Assembly: GCA_041402125.1 (NCBI GenBank)
Contig: JAWKSY010000002.1
Coordinates: 62,001-126,000, forward strand
Origin: JAWKSY01 sp041402125
GTDB lineage: Bacteria; Planctomycetota; GCA-002687715; DRQF01
Reading direction: 5' to 3'
DNA length: 64,000 bases
Part shown: piece after piece, positions 1 through 10,194 of the stretch
Layout: every line of letters begins with the position of its first letter
Position numbering within the stretch: the stretch's first letter is position 1
Notes under the pieces: generated by a model
The model's input: the letters and a program-made list of their open reading frames with translations, nothing else
What the model was told of the DNA's origin: nothing
Database searches by the model: none
Made by a program: the position numbers and the translations under genes

Positions 1-1133
1 CCGAAGTGGTAGTCGCCGCGGAGGAAGTTCATCTCGGCCGGAGCGACGTCCTTCTCGAGCCAGTAGTCGGTGATGGCGAGCAGGCGCTCGTCGTCGCCGA
101 TCTTCGCCGCGGCCCGGGCGAGGACGGACTCGAAGGCGTAGGAGCGGTGCCCCTTCCGCCCGGGCGGGATGAGCTCGACCGTGTCGATCGCGCGCTGATA
201 CTGCTCGCCGTCGAGATAGCCCTCGGCGAGCAGCTCGACGGTGCGCTCGCGCAGCGTCTCGTACTCCGCGCGGAGATCGAGGTCGCCGCCGAAGCGGCGC
301 TCGTCGATCTGGAGCAGGCCCTGGCGGGCGCGTTCGGCCTCGAGGGCCCGCTTGCGGGTCTCGGCGAAGCTCGCGAGTTCGAAGCGCGAGCGCGCGACCT
401 CGAGCTCGCCCGCCTCCGCGTCGGCCTTCGCGACGGCGGCGGAGAAGGCCGCCTCCGCGGCGAGGAACTCGCCGTGGCCGGACTCGAAGACGCCGTCGAA
501 GCGCTCGACCTCGGTCATGCCGTGGCGCTCGCGGAGCCGCTGGAGGAAGCGGTCGAGCGAGCTGCGGTAGACGCGTTCGTCGGCGCGGAGGATGCCCTCG
601 ACGAGCCGGACGTTCGCGCGGGCCTCGCGGTCGCCGATGGCGCGGTCGAGGCGTTCGATGATGCGGTCCTTCACCTCCTCGCCGGCGGCGAGGTGGTAGA
701 GCCCCTTCGCCTCGAGGGCGAGGGAGTGTCCGGCGATCGCGGGCTCGACCTGGCCGACCTCCGAGGAGGCGTCCTCGATGCGGCCGGCGTCGAGAAGGGT
801 GCGGACGGTCTGGTAGTGGGCGCGGAGCTTCCAGCTCGAGGCCGCGCGGAGGGCGGTGAGGGTGGCGACGGCGTCGGCGTCGAGGCGACGGTGGCGGAGG
901 GCCACCCCGAGGTAGTAGCGGGCTTGGTGGTCGTCGGGCTGCTCGACGATCCGGCGCGAGAGGAGACGCTGCGCGTCCTCCCAGTCGCCGCGCTCGAAGG
1001 CGGCCACGCCGTCTCCGAGGTCGCCGCCCGAGAAGAGCGTCCAGCCGGTCCATCCGAGGAGGCCCAGGGCCGCCGCCAGCATGAGCCAGCGGAGGGCGGA
1101 GCCGCCCCCTCTCTTCTTCTTCGCGCGTCGCAT
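1..1133 (-). CDS. Membrane-anchored TPR-like protein, C-terminus beyond window
   Basis: Reads leftward from an ATG at 1133 and is still open at the window edge (about 377 codons), so the C-terminus is missing. The N-terminus is basic (RRAKKKRGGG) and then hydrophobic (LMLAAALGLLGWTGWTLF), as in a single membrane anchor. The body is helical and rich in Ala, Leu, Glu and Arg; residues about 35-70 (AFERGDWEDAQRLL, then RYYLG) have the spacing of a tetratricopeptide repeat. I see no enzymatic motif. An in-frame ATG at 1082 would remove the basic stretch, so 1133 is preferred. It lies 226 bp downstream of the sigma-54 activator gene on the same strand, far enough to have its own promoter. A scaffold role is inferred only from the repeat-like helices; the function is unknown. 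Confidence 0.7.
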   Translation of the reverse strand, partial: MRRAKKKRGGGSALRWLMLAAALGLLGWTGWTLFSGGDLGDGVAAFERGDWEDAQRLLSRRIVEQPDDHQARYYLGVALRHRRLDADAVATLTALRAASSWKLRAHYQTVRTLLDAGRIEDASSEVGQVEPAIAGHSLALEAKGLYHLAAGEEVKDRIIERLDRAIGDREARANVRLVEGILRADERVYRSSLDRFLQRLRERHGMTEVERFDGVFESGHGEFLAAEAAFSAAVAKADAEAGELEVARSRFELASFAETRKRALEAERARQGLLQIDERRFGGDLDLRAEYETLRERTVELLAEGYLDGEQYQRAIDTVELIPPGRKGHRSYAFESVLARAAAKIGDDERLLAITDYWLEKDVAPAEMNFLRGDYHF

Positions 1134-1359
1134 CCCGCGTCCTCGGGTCGGGACCCCTCTTCGGCGGCGCCCCCCTCCGGAGCGCCGCTCGCCTACTCTC
1201 TTATCGCACCGCGCCGGGCCTTCCGTTGAAGGAAGACGAGATCCCGCCGGGACTTCCGTGAGTTCGCGGCGCCGGATGTCCACTCGGGTATACGAGATCG
1301 ACCTTTGCGATGCGAAGCGCCTCGCGATTCACCGGACGGAGGGCCGGTTCGGGGCCCGA

Positions 1360-2751
1360 TCAGTCCTCGGCGTCGAGTGCCTCGTCGAAGAGCCGGTACT
1401 TCTTCATCTTGTTGAAGAGCGTGGTCCGATTCACCTGGAGCATCTCCGCCGTCTTCTGACGGTTGCCCGCGTTCAAGCGGAGGGCGCGGAGGATGTAGTC
1501 GCGCTCGGGCGCCTCCATCGCGACGCGCAGGGGGCGGAGGGGGGAGGGAGCGCCCTCGCCGCCGCCCTCGTAGCGGCCGGGGAGGGCGGCCGCCTCGACG
1601 AGCGGGCCCCCGCTGAGGACCACCGCGTGCTCGACGACGTTCTCGAGCTCCCGGACGTTCCCGGGCCAGTCGTAGCCGGTCAGGAAGGACATCACCTCGG
1701 GGCTGAATCCCTCGATCGGCTTCCGGTACTCGCCGGCGAAGCGCCGGAGGAAGGCCTCGGCGAGGGCGGGCACGTCGTCCATGCGCTCGCGGAGCGGCGG
1801 GATCTGCAGGCTCACGACGTTGATGCGGTAGTAGAGGTCCTCGCGGAACTTCCCCTCGGCGACGAGGCGCTCGAGATCGACGTTGGTCGCGAGGACGAGG
1901 CGGACGTCGGCGCAGCGCTCCTCGTTCGAGCCGAGGCGCTCGAAGACGCGGTCCTGCAGGACGCGGAGCAGCTTCACCTGGAGCGCGGGCGTCGCGTTGC
2001 CGATCTCGTCGAGGAAGAGCGTACCGCCGTCCGCGGCCTCGAACTTTCCGGGCTTCGCGCGCTCGGCGCCGGTGAAGGCGCCCTTCTCGTAGCCGAAGAG
2101 CTCGCTCTCGAGCAGCGGGTCGGGGAGGCTGCCGCAGGAGAGCTCGACGAAGGGGCGCCCGTTCCGCTCCGAGAGCTCGTGGAGGAGGCGCGCGAGCATC
2201 GTCTTGCCGGTGCCGCTCTCGCCGTGGACGAGGACGGTCGCTCGCGTGGGCGCCACGGCCTCGATCTTCGTCATGATCCGCAGCATCGAGGGGTGGCGGA
2301 ACACCACCGCGCGCGAGCGTCCGCCCTCGGTCTCGGCCGTCGCGAGCCGGGCGCGCAGATCGCGGTTCTCGCGGTCGAGGCGGTCGCGGTCGAGGATGCG
2401 TCGGAGCCGCTGCACGAGCACGAAATCGTCGATCGGCTTCGTCACGTAGTCGATCGCGCCCTCCTTCATCGCCGAGACCGCGTTCTCGATCGAGCCGAAG
2501 GCGGTCACGATCACCACCGGGATCTCGGGGTGGCGCTCGCGGATGCGGCGGAGGACGTCGAGCCCCGAGATCGTGGGCAGGCTCATGTCGCAGAGCACCA
2601 GGGCCGGCGTCTCGTGCTCGAGCGCGGCGAGGCCGTCCTCGCCGGTGGGCACCTCGGCCGTGCGGAAGCCCGCCTTGCGGAGGCGCGCCCCGAGGGAGCC
2701 GAGGACGAGGGGATCGTCGTCGATGACGAGGATCAGGGGTTCGGCGCTCAT
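1360..2751 (-). CDS. NtrC-family sigma-54-dependent response regulator
   Basis: 463 residues with the full three-domain layout. Receiver domain: acidic pocket DDD at 11-13, phosphoacceptor Asp55 in LVLCDMSLP, Lys105 in VTKPIDD. AAA+ domain: Walker A GESGTGKT, the GAFTGA loop that contacts sigma-54, Walker B GTLFLDEI. C-terminal Fis-type helix-turn-helix (NRQKTAEMLQVNRTTLFNK). By family knowledge it is phosphorylated by its partner kinase, binds enhancer sites and activates sigma-54 promoters by ATP hydrolysis. The ATG at 2751 overlaps the stop of the upstream kinase gene as ATGA, so the pair is translationally coupled. A longer reading upstream of 2751 is just the kinase gene in another frame. 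Target genes cannot be told from the sequence. Confidence 0.95.
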   Translation of the reverse strand: MSAEPLILVIDDDPLVLGSLGARLRKAGFRTAEVPTGEDGLAALEHETPALVLCDMSLPTISGLDVLRRIRERHPEIPVVIVTAFGSIENAVSAMKEGAIDYVTKPIDDFVLVQRLRRILDRDRLDRENRDLRARLATAETEGGRSRAVVFRHPSMLRIMTKIEAVAPTRATVLVHGESGTGKTMLARLLHELSERNGRPFVELSCGSLPDPLLESELFGYEKGAFTGAERAKPGKFEAADGGTLFLDEIGNATPALQVKLLRVLQDRVFERLGSNEERCADVRLVLATNVDLERLVAEGKFREDLYYRINVVSLQIPPLRERMDDVPALAEAFLRRFAGEYRKPIEGFSPEVMSFLTGYDWPGNVRELENVVEHAVVLSGGPLVEAAALPGRYEGGGEGAPSPLRPLRVAMEAPERDYILRALRLNAGNRQKTAEMLQVNRTTLFNKMKKYRLFDEALDAED

Positions 2752-3848
2752 GCGGTCTCGGTCTCCCGTTCGCGATCGAAGACTGGCAGGCGGACGACGA
2801 AGGTCGCGCCCTGGTTGACGCCCGGCGAGTGGCCATCGAGGGTGCCGCCGAGCTGTTCCACCGCCGCGCGCGCGGTCGGCAGGCCGAGCCCGAGGCCGCC
2901 GCCCTGGGCGCGCGTCGAGAAGTAGGGCTGGAAGAGCTCGTCGCGGAAGAGCTCGCCGAAGCCCTCGCCGTCGTCGGTGACGCTGAGGACGAGCCCGGGC
3001 GGCGAGGCGGCGCAGGCGATCTCGACCTTGCCCGCCGAGCGGCAGGCCTCGCGGGCGTTGAGCAGGAGGTTCGTCAGCACCGGCCCGAGCGCGCGCGGCA
3101 CGCGCCAGGGACCGCCCTCGATGCGCGTGCGCACCTCCATGCGCGAGCCGGCGAGACCGCTCAGCACCGCGGACTCCCGCACGAGGTCGCGCAGATCGAC
3201 GAGATCGAGGCGCAGGCTCGACCGCCGGGCGTCGCGGTGGAGGCCGTCGAGAGTCTCCTTCATCCGCTCGAGCCCCATCGTCGCGTGGTCGAGATGCGAG
3301 GCGGCCTCGCCCTCGACCTCCTCGCGGGCCAGCGAGACGAAGCGCCGGACGGCGTCGAGAGGATTGCCCAGCTCGTGCAGCACCTGGGCGACGCGGAGCC
3401 CGAGTTCGGCCTGCTCGCCGAGTTCGCGCATGCGGTGCTCCTGGCGCTGGAAGGCGCGCTGCCAGAAGGCCTTGCGGACCAGGGCCACGATGAGGCGGTA
3501 GAAGCTGCGCCGATCGACGGGCCAGGGGCACCAGTGGGCGCGCATGGCCTTCGGCAGCGTCTTGCGGTCGCGGGGCTGGCCGACCGCGAGGTAGTCGATG
3601 ATGCGCTCACGCGCGACGAGCTCGAGCGTCTCGACCTCGGGGAAGGCCTCCCGGCAGTCGAGGACGATGAGATCGACCGGTGAGGCCAGGAGCAGCGATT
3701 CGAGATCGCGCCGCCCGTGACAGGGCGTCACCGCGAAGCGGCCGGGGAAGCCGTTCAGGAGGTCGCTCGGCTCCTCTCCGCCCACGAGGGCGATGCGGGG
3801 GACCCGCCGCCGGCCCGCGGTCTCCTCGCCGCGCGCGCCGCCGCTCAT
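2748..3848 (-). CDS. Cytosolic sensor histidine kinase, partner of the sigma-54 regulator
   Basis: 366 residues. Dimerisation/phosphoacceptor motif with His158 (VLHELGNPLDAV), N-box LTNLLLNAREAC, G1 DDGEGFG and G2 GGGLGLGLPTA of the HATPase domain. No transmembrane segment, so it should sense a cytosolic signal or receive one by protein contact. Residues 17-125 look like a degenerate receiver domain: beta strands RIALVGG and LIVLDC, the latter with an Asp at 64, but without the paired N-terminal acids or a clear conserved Lys. Its stop overlaps the start of the response regulator (ATGA), so they are a pair. A short reading frame with a better ribosome site overlaps its start (see 3845-3871). 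The nature of the signal is unknown. Confidence 0.93.
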   Translation of the reverse strand: MSGGARGEETAGRRRVPRIALVGGEEPSDLLNGFPGRFAVTPCHGRRDLESLLLASPVDLIVLDCREAFPEVETLELVARERIIDYLAVGQPRDRKTLPKAMRAHWCPWPVDRRSFYRLIVALVRKAFWQRAFQRQEHRMRELGEQAELGLRVAQVLHELGNPLDAVRRFVSLAREEVEGEAASHLDHATMGLERMKETLDGLHRDARRSSLRLDLVDLRDLVRESAVLSGLAGSRMEVRTRIEGGPWRVPRALGPVLTNLLLNAREACRSAGKVEIACAASPPGLVLSVTDDGEGFGELFRDELFQPYFSTRAQGGGLGLGLPTARAAVEQLGGTLDGHSPGVNQGATFVVRLPVFDRERETETA

Positions 3849-3871
3849 CGCCGGGCGTCCAAAATGCTCAT
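3845..3871 (-). other. Possible 8-codon leader ORF overlapping the kinase start
   Basis: ATG at 3871 follows a strong Shine-Dalgarno (GGAGGA, 8 nt spacing) and encodes MSILDARR before a TGA that overlaps the kinase ATG (3848) as ATGA. The kinase ATG itself has no good ribosome site. Seen in sequence; that it is translated and couples to the kinase is inference. Confidence 0.35.
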
Positions 3872-3885
3872 CACGCGAGTCCTCC

Positions 3886-3918
3886 CCGTGTCGAGAAAAC
3901 TCGACACGGCCGATCCTA
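3886..3918 (-). promoter_or_regulatory. Probable promoter -10 and perfect palindrome upstream of the kinase gene
   Basis: On the minus strand TAGGAT (3918-3913) has the form of a -10 box. Immediately downstream lies a perfect 10-bp inverted repeat (CCGTGTCGAG, AAAA spacer, 3886-3909), placed where transcription would start. It could be an operator or a 5' stem-loop. The rest of the 371-bp gap to the FG-GAP gene at 4220 shows nothing else I can support. Confidence 0.45.
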
Positions 3919-4219
3919 TCAAGCGTCCGGGCCGCGCGGGAAGGCGGCGCCGACGCGCGTCGACGCCGTTTCCGCGGTTAACGGCCCGGTGGCCCCGGCG
4001 TGGTCGGGGCGGCCGGTCCGGGAGCGACGGAGCATCGATCTCGGCCCGGCGGGCGCGACGGATCACGAGTTCTTTTGTAAGTGGTTCCAAAATAGTGGTT
4101 TGTGCGGATGTCGCGCCGTGCATTCGAGCCGACCGGGTGAGAGAGATTTCCCTCGGCCGGTCCCGACCCCGCGTGGCAAGATCGGAGCCGAGCCGCTCGA
4201 CCGAGCGGCGTCGGCCGCG

Positions 4220-5818
4220 ATGGAGTGGACGGTGATCCCGAAGGTCGGAACGAAGGTCTGCACGTTGGCCGCACTGCTCGTCCTGAGCGCGGGTCTGCAT
4301 GCGCAGGATCTTCCCGTCCTCCGCGAGGTCACGCCCGTTCCCACGACCTCGCCCGGCTATCTCACCGGGCGCCTCGCCGCGCTCGGCGACGTCGACGGCG
4401 ACGGCGTCGACGACTTCGCGATTCAGCTCCGCGACGCGAACCCCGTCTTCCCCGCGCAGGTGTGGCACCAGCACTCCGGGGCGACGGGACAGTTCCTCTA
4501 CGCGCTCCCCTACGCCGGCACCTACGTCGACGATTACTGGTACGGCGGCGTCGCCGATCTCGACGCGGATGGTCGCGCGGACGTCGCCCGCGTCTACAAG
4601 CAGTCCGCCTCGAGCTTCGGCCCGGAGCTGCCGCCGCTCGTCGCCGCGACCTCCGGAGCGACGGGAACCCTGCTGTGGACCCTGCCGCTCGGCGCGGTCG
4701 GCGTGCGATTCGCCGGGGCCGAGGTCCTCTCGGCCGGCGACCTCAACGGGGACGGCCGCGACGACCTGGCGATCCTCACGCTCGGCGTCGACGGCGGCGA
4801 CCCCGCCACCACGCTCGACGACTCGCCCACCGCGATCCGTTTCCTCGACGGCGCCACCGGCGTCGTCCTCCACGAGATCATCGATGCCGCGCGCATCGTG
4901 AACGCGCTCGCCGCGATCGGCGACACCAACGGCGACGGTGTCGGCGACTTCGCCATCGGCGCGGCCCACTCGGGCTGGAACGGTCCGGACGCGGGAGGGG
5001 CGGCGCTCCTCGACGGCGCGAGTTTCGCCTACACGCAGTTCTGGACCGGCGGTCAGGCCGCCGAGGGCATGGGCCTCTCGGTGGTCGCCGCGGGCGATCG
5101 CGATGGGGACCTCCGCGGCGACGTCGTCGTCGGTTCGGCGAACGGCATCGTCCGGATCTTCTCGGGGGCCGGCGGCGCGCTGATCGAGAGCCACCAGATC
5201 GCGAGTTCTCCGGTTCCCGTCGTGATCCAGGGCGGCGCTTCCTTCGACTGGGACGGCGACGGCGTCGACGACTTCCGGGCGCATCTCCTCGGCCCGAACG
5301 TGCTCGAGGTGCGCTCGGGCGTCGACTTCGGACTCCTCGCGTCCTTCCCCGGCCGCGACCTCATCCATCCCGACAGCAACGGCGACGGCTTCGCCGAGCG
5401 CGTCTTCGCCACCGCGAGCACGCTCCAGCCCGTCCGTTTCGAGACGGGCGCGGGCGCGCAGACCTTCGGGGCGCCGAGCGGCGCGCTCACCCTGTCGTGG
5501 CAGCGACAGTCGCCGGCGGCGGTGCAGGGCGCGATCCGGATCGAGGGCGGGACCCCCTTCGCGAGCGCGATCCTCGCCGGCAGCCTCGGCGTCGACGACA
5601 CGACGATCGTCGGGACCTCGCTCCCGCTCTACCTCGACGTGACGCCGTCCCGGCTCTTCCTGCAGGCGGTGATCGGACTGGACGCGTCCGGCGTCTTCGA
5701 GGCGTCGCTCTCGCTCGTCGCTCCCGCGCTGGACGGCGTCGTCCTCAGCTTCCAGGCCGCGGAGACGGGCGCCGTCCCGCAGACCACGGGCGGCCTGCAG
5801 CTCCGCTTCCGCGGCTGA
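4220..5818 (+). CDS. Secreted FG-GAP (integrin alpha-like) repeat protein, subfamily A
   Basis: 532 residues. Signal peptide: charged start, hydrophobic core TLAALLVLSAGL, cleavage expected near HAQ. The body has at least six calcium-binding FG-GAP repeats recognisable by their DxDGDGxxDF-like loops (DVDGDGVDDF, DLNGDGRDDL, DTNGDGVGDF, DRDGDLRGDV, DWDGDGVDDF), which should form a beta-propeller. A C-terminal beta domain (RLFLQAVIGLDASG) is shared with the protein at 39336-40916; the two belong to the same subfamily. The start at 4220 is the first ATG that gives a signal peptide. It converges on purN with only 10 bp between stops. A surface or adhesive role is inferred from the fold; the ligand is unknown. 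Confidence 0.85.
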   Translation: MEWTVIPKVGTKVCTLAALLVLSAGLHAQDLPVLREVTPVPTTSPGYLTGRLAALGDVDGDGVDDFAIQLRDANPVFPAQVWHQHSGATGQFLYALPYAGTYVDDYWYGGVADLDADGRADVARVYKQSASSFGPELPPLVAATSGATGTLLWTLPLGAVGVRFAGAEVLSAGDLNGDGRDDLAILTLGVDGGDPATTLDDSPTAIRFLDGATGVVLHEIIDAARIVNALAAIGDTNGDGVGDFAIGAAHSGWNGPDAGGAALLDGASFAYTQFWTGGQAAEGMGLSVVAAGDRDGDLRGDVVVGSANGIVRIFSGAGGALIESHQIASSPVPVVIQGGASFDWDGDGVDDFRAHLLGPNVLEVRSGVDFGLLASFPGRDLIHPDSNGDGFAERVFATASTLQPVRFETGAGAQTFGAPSGALTLSWQRQSPAAVQGAIRIEGGTPFASAILAGSLGVDDTTIVGTSLPLYLDVTPSRLFLQAVIGLDASGVFEASLSLVAPALDGVVLSFQAAETGAVPQTTGGLQLRFRG

Positions 5819-5828
5819 CCTCCGCGCC

Positions 5829-6473
5829 TCAGCGGAAGTCGGCGGCGTCGAGGTCCGACGCGTACTCCGTCCGACCGTCCCGGTAGCGCGCCCGACCCTC
5901 CAGCACCCAGCTCACCGCGCGCGGCAGGGCCTCGCACTCGCGGGCGAAGACCCGCGCCGCGAGCCGGTCGGCGTCATCGTCCGGCAGGACGGGGCAGGGG
6001 AGCTGGAGGATGGCCGGGCCGTGGTCGTACTGGTCGTCGACGAAGTGCACGGTGCAGCCGGAGACGCGCACGCCGGCGGCGAGGACCGCCTCGTGGACGT
6101 GGTGGCCGTAGTAGCCCTTGCCGCCGAAGAGCGGCAGGAGCGAGGGGTGGATGTTGAGGACGCGACCGAGCAGCGCCGGCGGCAGCCGGAAGTGGCTCAG
6201 GAAGCCCGCCATCACGACGAGGTCGGGGCGGTGGGCGTCGATCGCCTCGGCGAGCGCGGCGCTGAAGGACTCCGTGTCCGCGAAGCCCTTCCGCGGCACG
6301 GTGGCGACGGGGATGCCGGCCTTGTCGGCGACGACGAGTCCCCGGACGCCGGCCCGGCTCGAGATCACGCCCGCGAACTCCACGTCGAAGTGGCCGCTGT
6401 CGCGGCGCGCGATCATGTTCGCGAGCGAGCGTCCGGTTCCCGACAGGAGGACGACGACGCGGCGCCCGCTCAC
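5829..6473 (-). CDS. purN: Phosphoribosylglycinamide formyltransferase (GART, PurN)
   Basis: 214 residues, the usual PurN length. It transfers a formyl group from 10-formyl-tetrahydrofolate to glycinamide ribonucleotide, step three of purine synthesis. Visible signatures: N-terminal phosphate-binding LLSGTGRSLANM; the catalytic Asn-His motif NIHPSLLP; VSGCTVHFVDDQYDHGP holding the catalytic Asp. The variant GGKGYYGHHVHEAV after the His motif is a known PurN subtype feature. The GTG start at 6473 overlaps the stop of the upstream phosphorylase gene (GTGA), so the two are coupled; an in-frame extension further upstream lies inside that gene and is rejected. The neighbour suggests joint handling of purine salvage and synthesis. 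Confidence 0.93.
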   Translation of the reverse strand: MSGRRVVVLLSGTGRSLANMIARRDSGHFDVEFAGVISSRAGVRGLVVADKAGIPVATVPRKGFADTESFSAALAEAIDAHRPDLVVMAGFLSHFRLPPALLGRVLNIHPSLLPLFGGKGYYGHHVHEAVLAAGVRVSGCTVHFVDDQYDHGPAILQLPCPVLPDDDADRLAARVFARECEALPRAVSWVLEGRARYRDGRTEYASDLDAADFR

Positions 6474-7291
6474 GTGTCCATCCCCGCGAGGACGCCCTGG
6501 ACGATCTCGTTCATCTTCGGCTCGGCGCGGGCGGCCACGGCGAGGATCTCCTCGAGGCTCGTCGGCGCGAGCGCGTCCGGCAGGCACGCGTCCGTGACCA
6601 TGGACAGCGCGAGGACGCGCATGGATTCGTGACGGGCGACGATCACCTCGGGCACGGTGCTCATGCCGACGAGGTCGGCGCCGATGGTGCGCAGGAAGCG
6701 GTACTCCGCGCGCGTCTCGAGGCAGGGTCCGGTGACCGCGGCGTAGACCGCGCGTCGCAGCGGGAGTCCGGCGTCGAGCGCCACCCGCTCGGCCAGCGCC
6801 GACAGCTCGGCGTCGTAGGGGGCGCTCATGTCGGGGAAGCGCGGGCCGAGCGCGTCGTCGTTCGGGCCCACGAGCGGGTTCGCGCCGAGGAGGTTGATGT
6901 GGTCGTCGAGGACGCAGATGTCGCCGACGTCGAAGCGCGGATCGAGGCCGCCCGCCGCGTTGGAGACGATCAGCGTGCCGGCGCCGAGGGCGTGCATCAC
7001 GCGCACCGGGTGCGTGATCTGCGCCATCGAGTAGCCCTCGTAGAAGTGGAAGCGCCCGCGCATCGCGACGATGCGGCGCCCGCCGAGCCGGCCGAGGACG
7101 AGCTCGCCGGCGTGACTCTCGACGGTGGAGCGCGCGAAGTGGGGGATCTCGCCGTAGGGGATCGTGATCGGATCCTCGACGTCGCGCGCGAGGCTCGAGA
7201 GGCCGGTGCCGAAGATGATCGCGACCTCGGGGGCGAAGTCGCCGACGGTCGCGCGGATGGCCTCGACGGAGGCCGCGATCTGCTCCCTCAT
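6470..7291 (-). CDS. punA: Purine nucleoside phosphorylase (trimeric PNP type)
   Basis: 273 residues. Phosphorolysis of inosine/guanosine to base and ribose-1-phosphate, in purine salvage. Signatures of the trimeric PNP/MTAP family: phosphate loop IFGTGLS, MRGRFHFYEGYS, VSNAAGG, GPCLETRAEYRFLR and GADLVGMSTVPEV. The Glu in LETRAEY and a C-terminal VTDAC in the purine-site position fit a 6-oxopurine PNP rather than an MTA phosphorylase. The ATG at 7291 has a good ribosome site (AGGAG, 7 nt). Its stop overlaps the purN start. It lies 125 bp downstream of the FHA-kinase gene. Confidence 0.92.
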   Translation of the reverse strand: MREQIAASVEAIRATVGDFAPEVAIIFGTGLSSLARDVEDPITIPYGEIPHFARSTVESHAGELVLGRLGGRRIVAMRGRFHFYEGYSMAQITHPVRVMHALGAGTLIVSNAAGGLDPRFDVGDICVLDDHINLLGANPLVGPNDDALGPRFPDMSAPYDAELSALAERVALDAGLPLRRAVYAAVTGPCLETRAEYRFLRTIGADLVGMSTVPEVIVARHESMRVLALSMVTDACLPDALAPTSLEEILAVAARAEPKMNEIVQGVLAGMDT

Positions 7292-7416
7292 GGGGATCTC
7301 CTGGTCGGGGTCGTCGCGACGGGGCGATCGTAGCCCGCGAGGGGCTCGCCCGCCGCGGGTCGAGCTCCGGCCGCCGGGTCGCCGATCGCCGCGAGGCGGT
7401 TGATCCTCAAGGGACG

Positions 7417-9534
<2,118 letters not shown>

Positions 9535-10104
9535 CTACATCGAGATGAGATAGAGGCCCTTCTCCTCGCGGACGTCGTAGATCTGCACGACGTTGGGGTG
9601 GTTGAGGCGCGCCGCGGCCTGCGCTTCCTTGAAGAAGCGGTTCACGAAGGTCTTGTCGCTCGAGTAACGCCGCGAGAGGACCTTCAGGGCGACGTCGCGG
9701 TCGAGCGCGACCTGCTTAGCGCGGAAGACGGTGCCCATGCCGCCGCGGCCGATGCGCTCGATGACCTGGTAGCCGGCGACGTTCTTGCCGACGAGGCCGC
9801 GCCCGGACTCGTTCGACTCCGCGACGAAGCTGAAGACGGTCTCGCCCGCGCTGATGGCGTCACCGTCCTGCAGCGCGGCGGTGTCGACCGACCAGCCGTT
9901 GACGAGCGTTCCGTGCGTCGACTTGAGGTCGCGGACGTAGAAGGCGCCGTCCTTCTCGACCACCGCGAAGTGCCGGCGGGAGAGGGACTGGTCGTTGAGC
10001 ACGAAGTCGCAGCTCTGATCGCGCCCGACCACGAGCTTCGCCCCCGCATCGAGGGGAACGCTCCGGCTGCGATCGGGTCCCTTGTCGACGATCAGTCTCG
10101 GCAT
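9535..10104 (-). CDS. FHA-kinase, first part: FHA domain and kinase N-lobe, ends at in-frame amber
   Basis: 189 residues. Residues 1-95 are an FHA phosphopeptide-binding domain (KLVVGRDQSCDFVL, SLSRRHF, THGTLVNG). A Ser/Thr kinase N-lobe follows: Gly-rich loop GRGGMGTVF, VAIK-type Lys in VALKVL, and the alpha-C region NRFFKEAQAAARLNHPNVV. The frame stops at TAG (9537-9535) exactly in the hinge, after YLISM, where kinases of this type have Glu (MEYM/MEMM); GAG to TAG is one base. The other half continues in the same frame. Either a sequencing error, a nonsense mutation or a true split; several other genes in this window do end in TAG, which argues against general recoding. Confidence 0.75.
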   Translation of the reverse strand: MPRLIVDKGPDRSRSVPLDAGAKLVVGRDQSCDFVLNDQSLSRRHFAVVEKDGAFYVRDLKSTHGTLVNGWSVDTAALQDGDAISAGETVFSFVAESNESGRGLVGKNVAGYQVIERIGRGGMGTVFRAKQVALDRDVALKVLSRRYSSDKTFVNRFFKEAQAAARLNHPNVVQIYDVREEKGLYLISM

Positions 10105-10194
10105 GGAAGAGCGCGGGACTCCGTGAGGCGAAGCGGGAGGGTGACCTGTTCCGGCGACGCCGGCGAAACGCCCGAACCCGAGGGCGGATCGAGA

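Noticed and set aside
1360..3531. 723-residue response regulator with a long N-terminal extension
   Set aside because: The extra part is the kinase gene read in another frame; the ATG at 2751 overlaps the kinase stop and begins the receiver domain.
9535..9537. TAG as a sense codon throughout this genome
   Set aside because: Genes ending at 57951 and 62300 stop at TAG, and the closest paralogue of the former ends with TGA at the equivalent place, so TAG acts as a normal stop.
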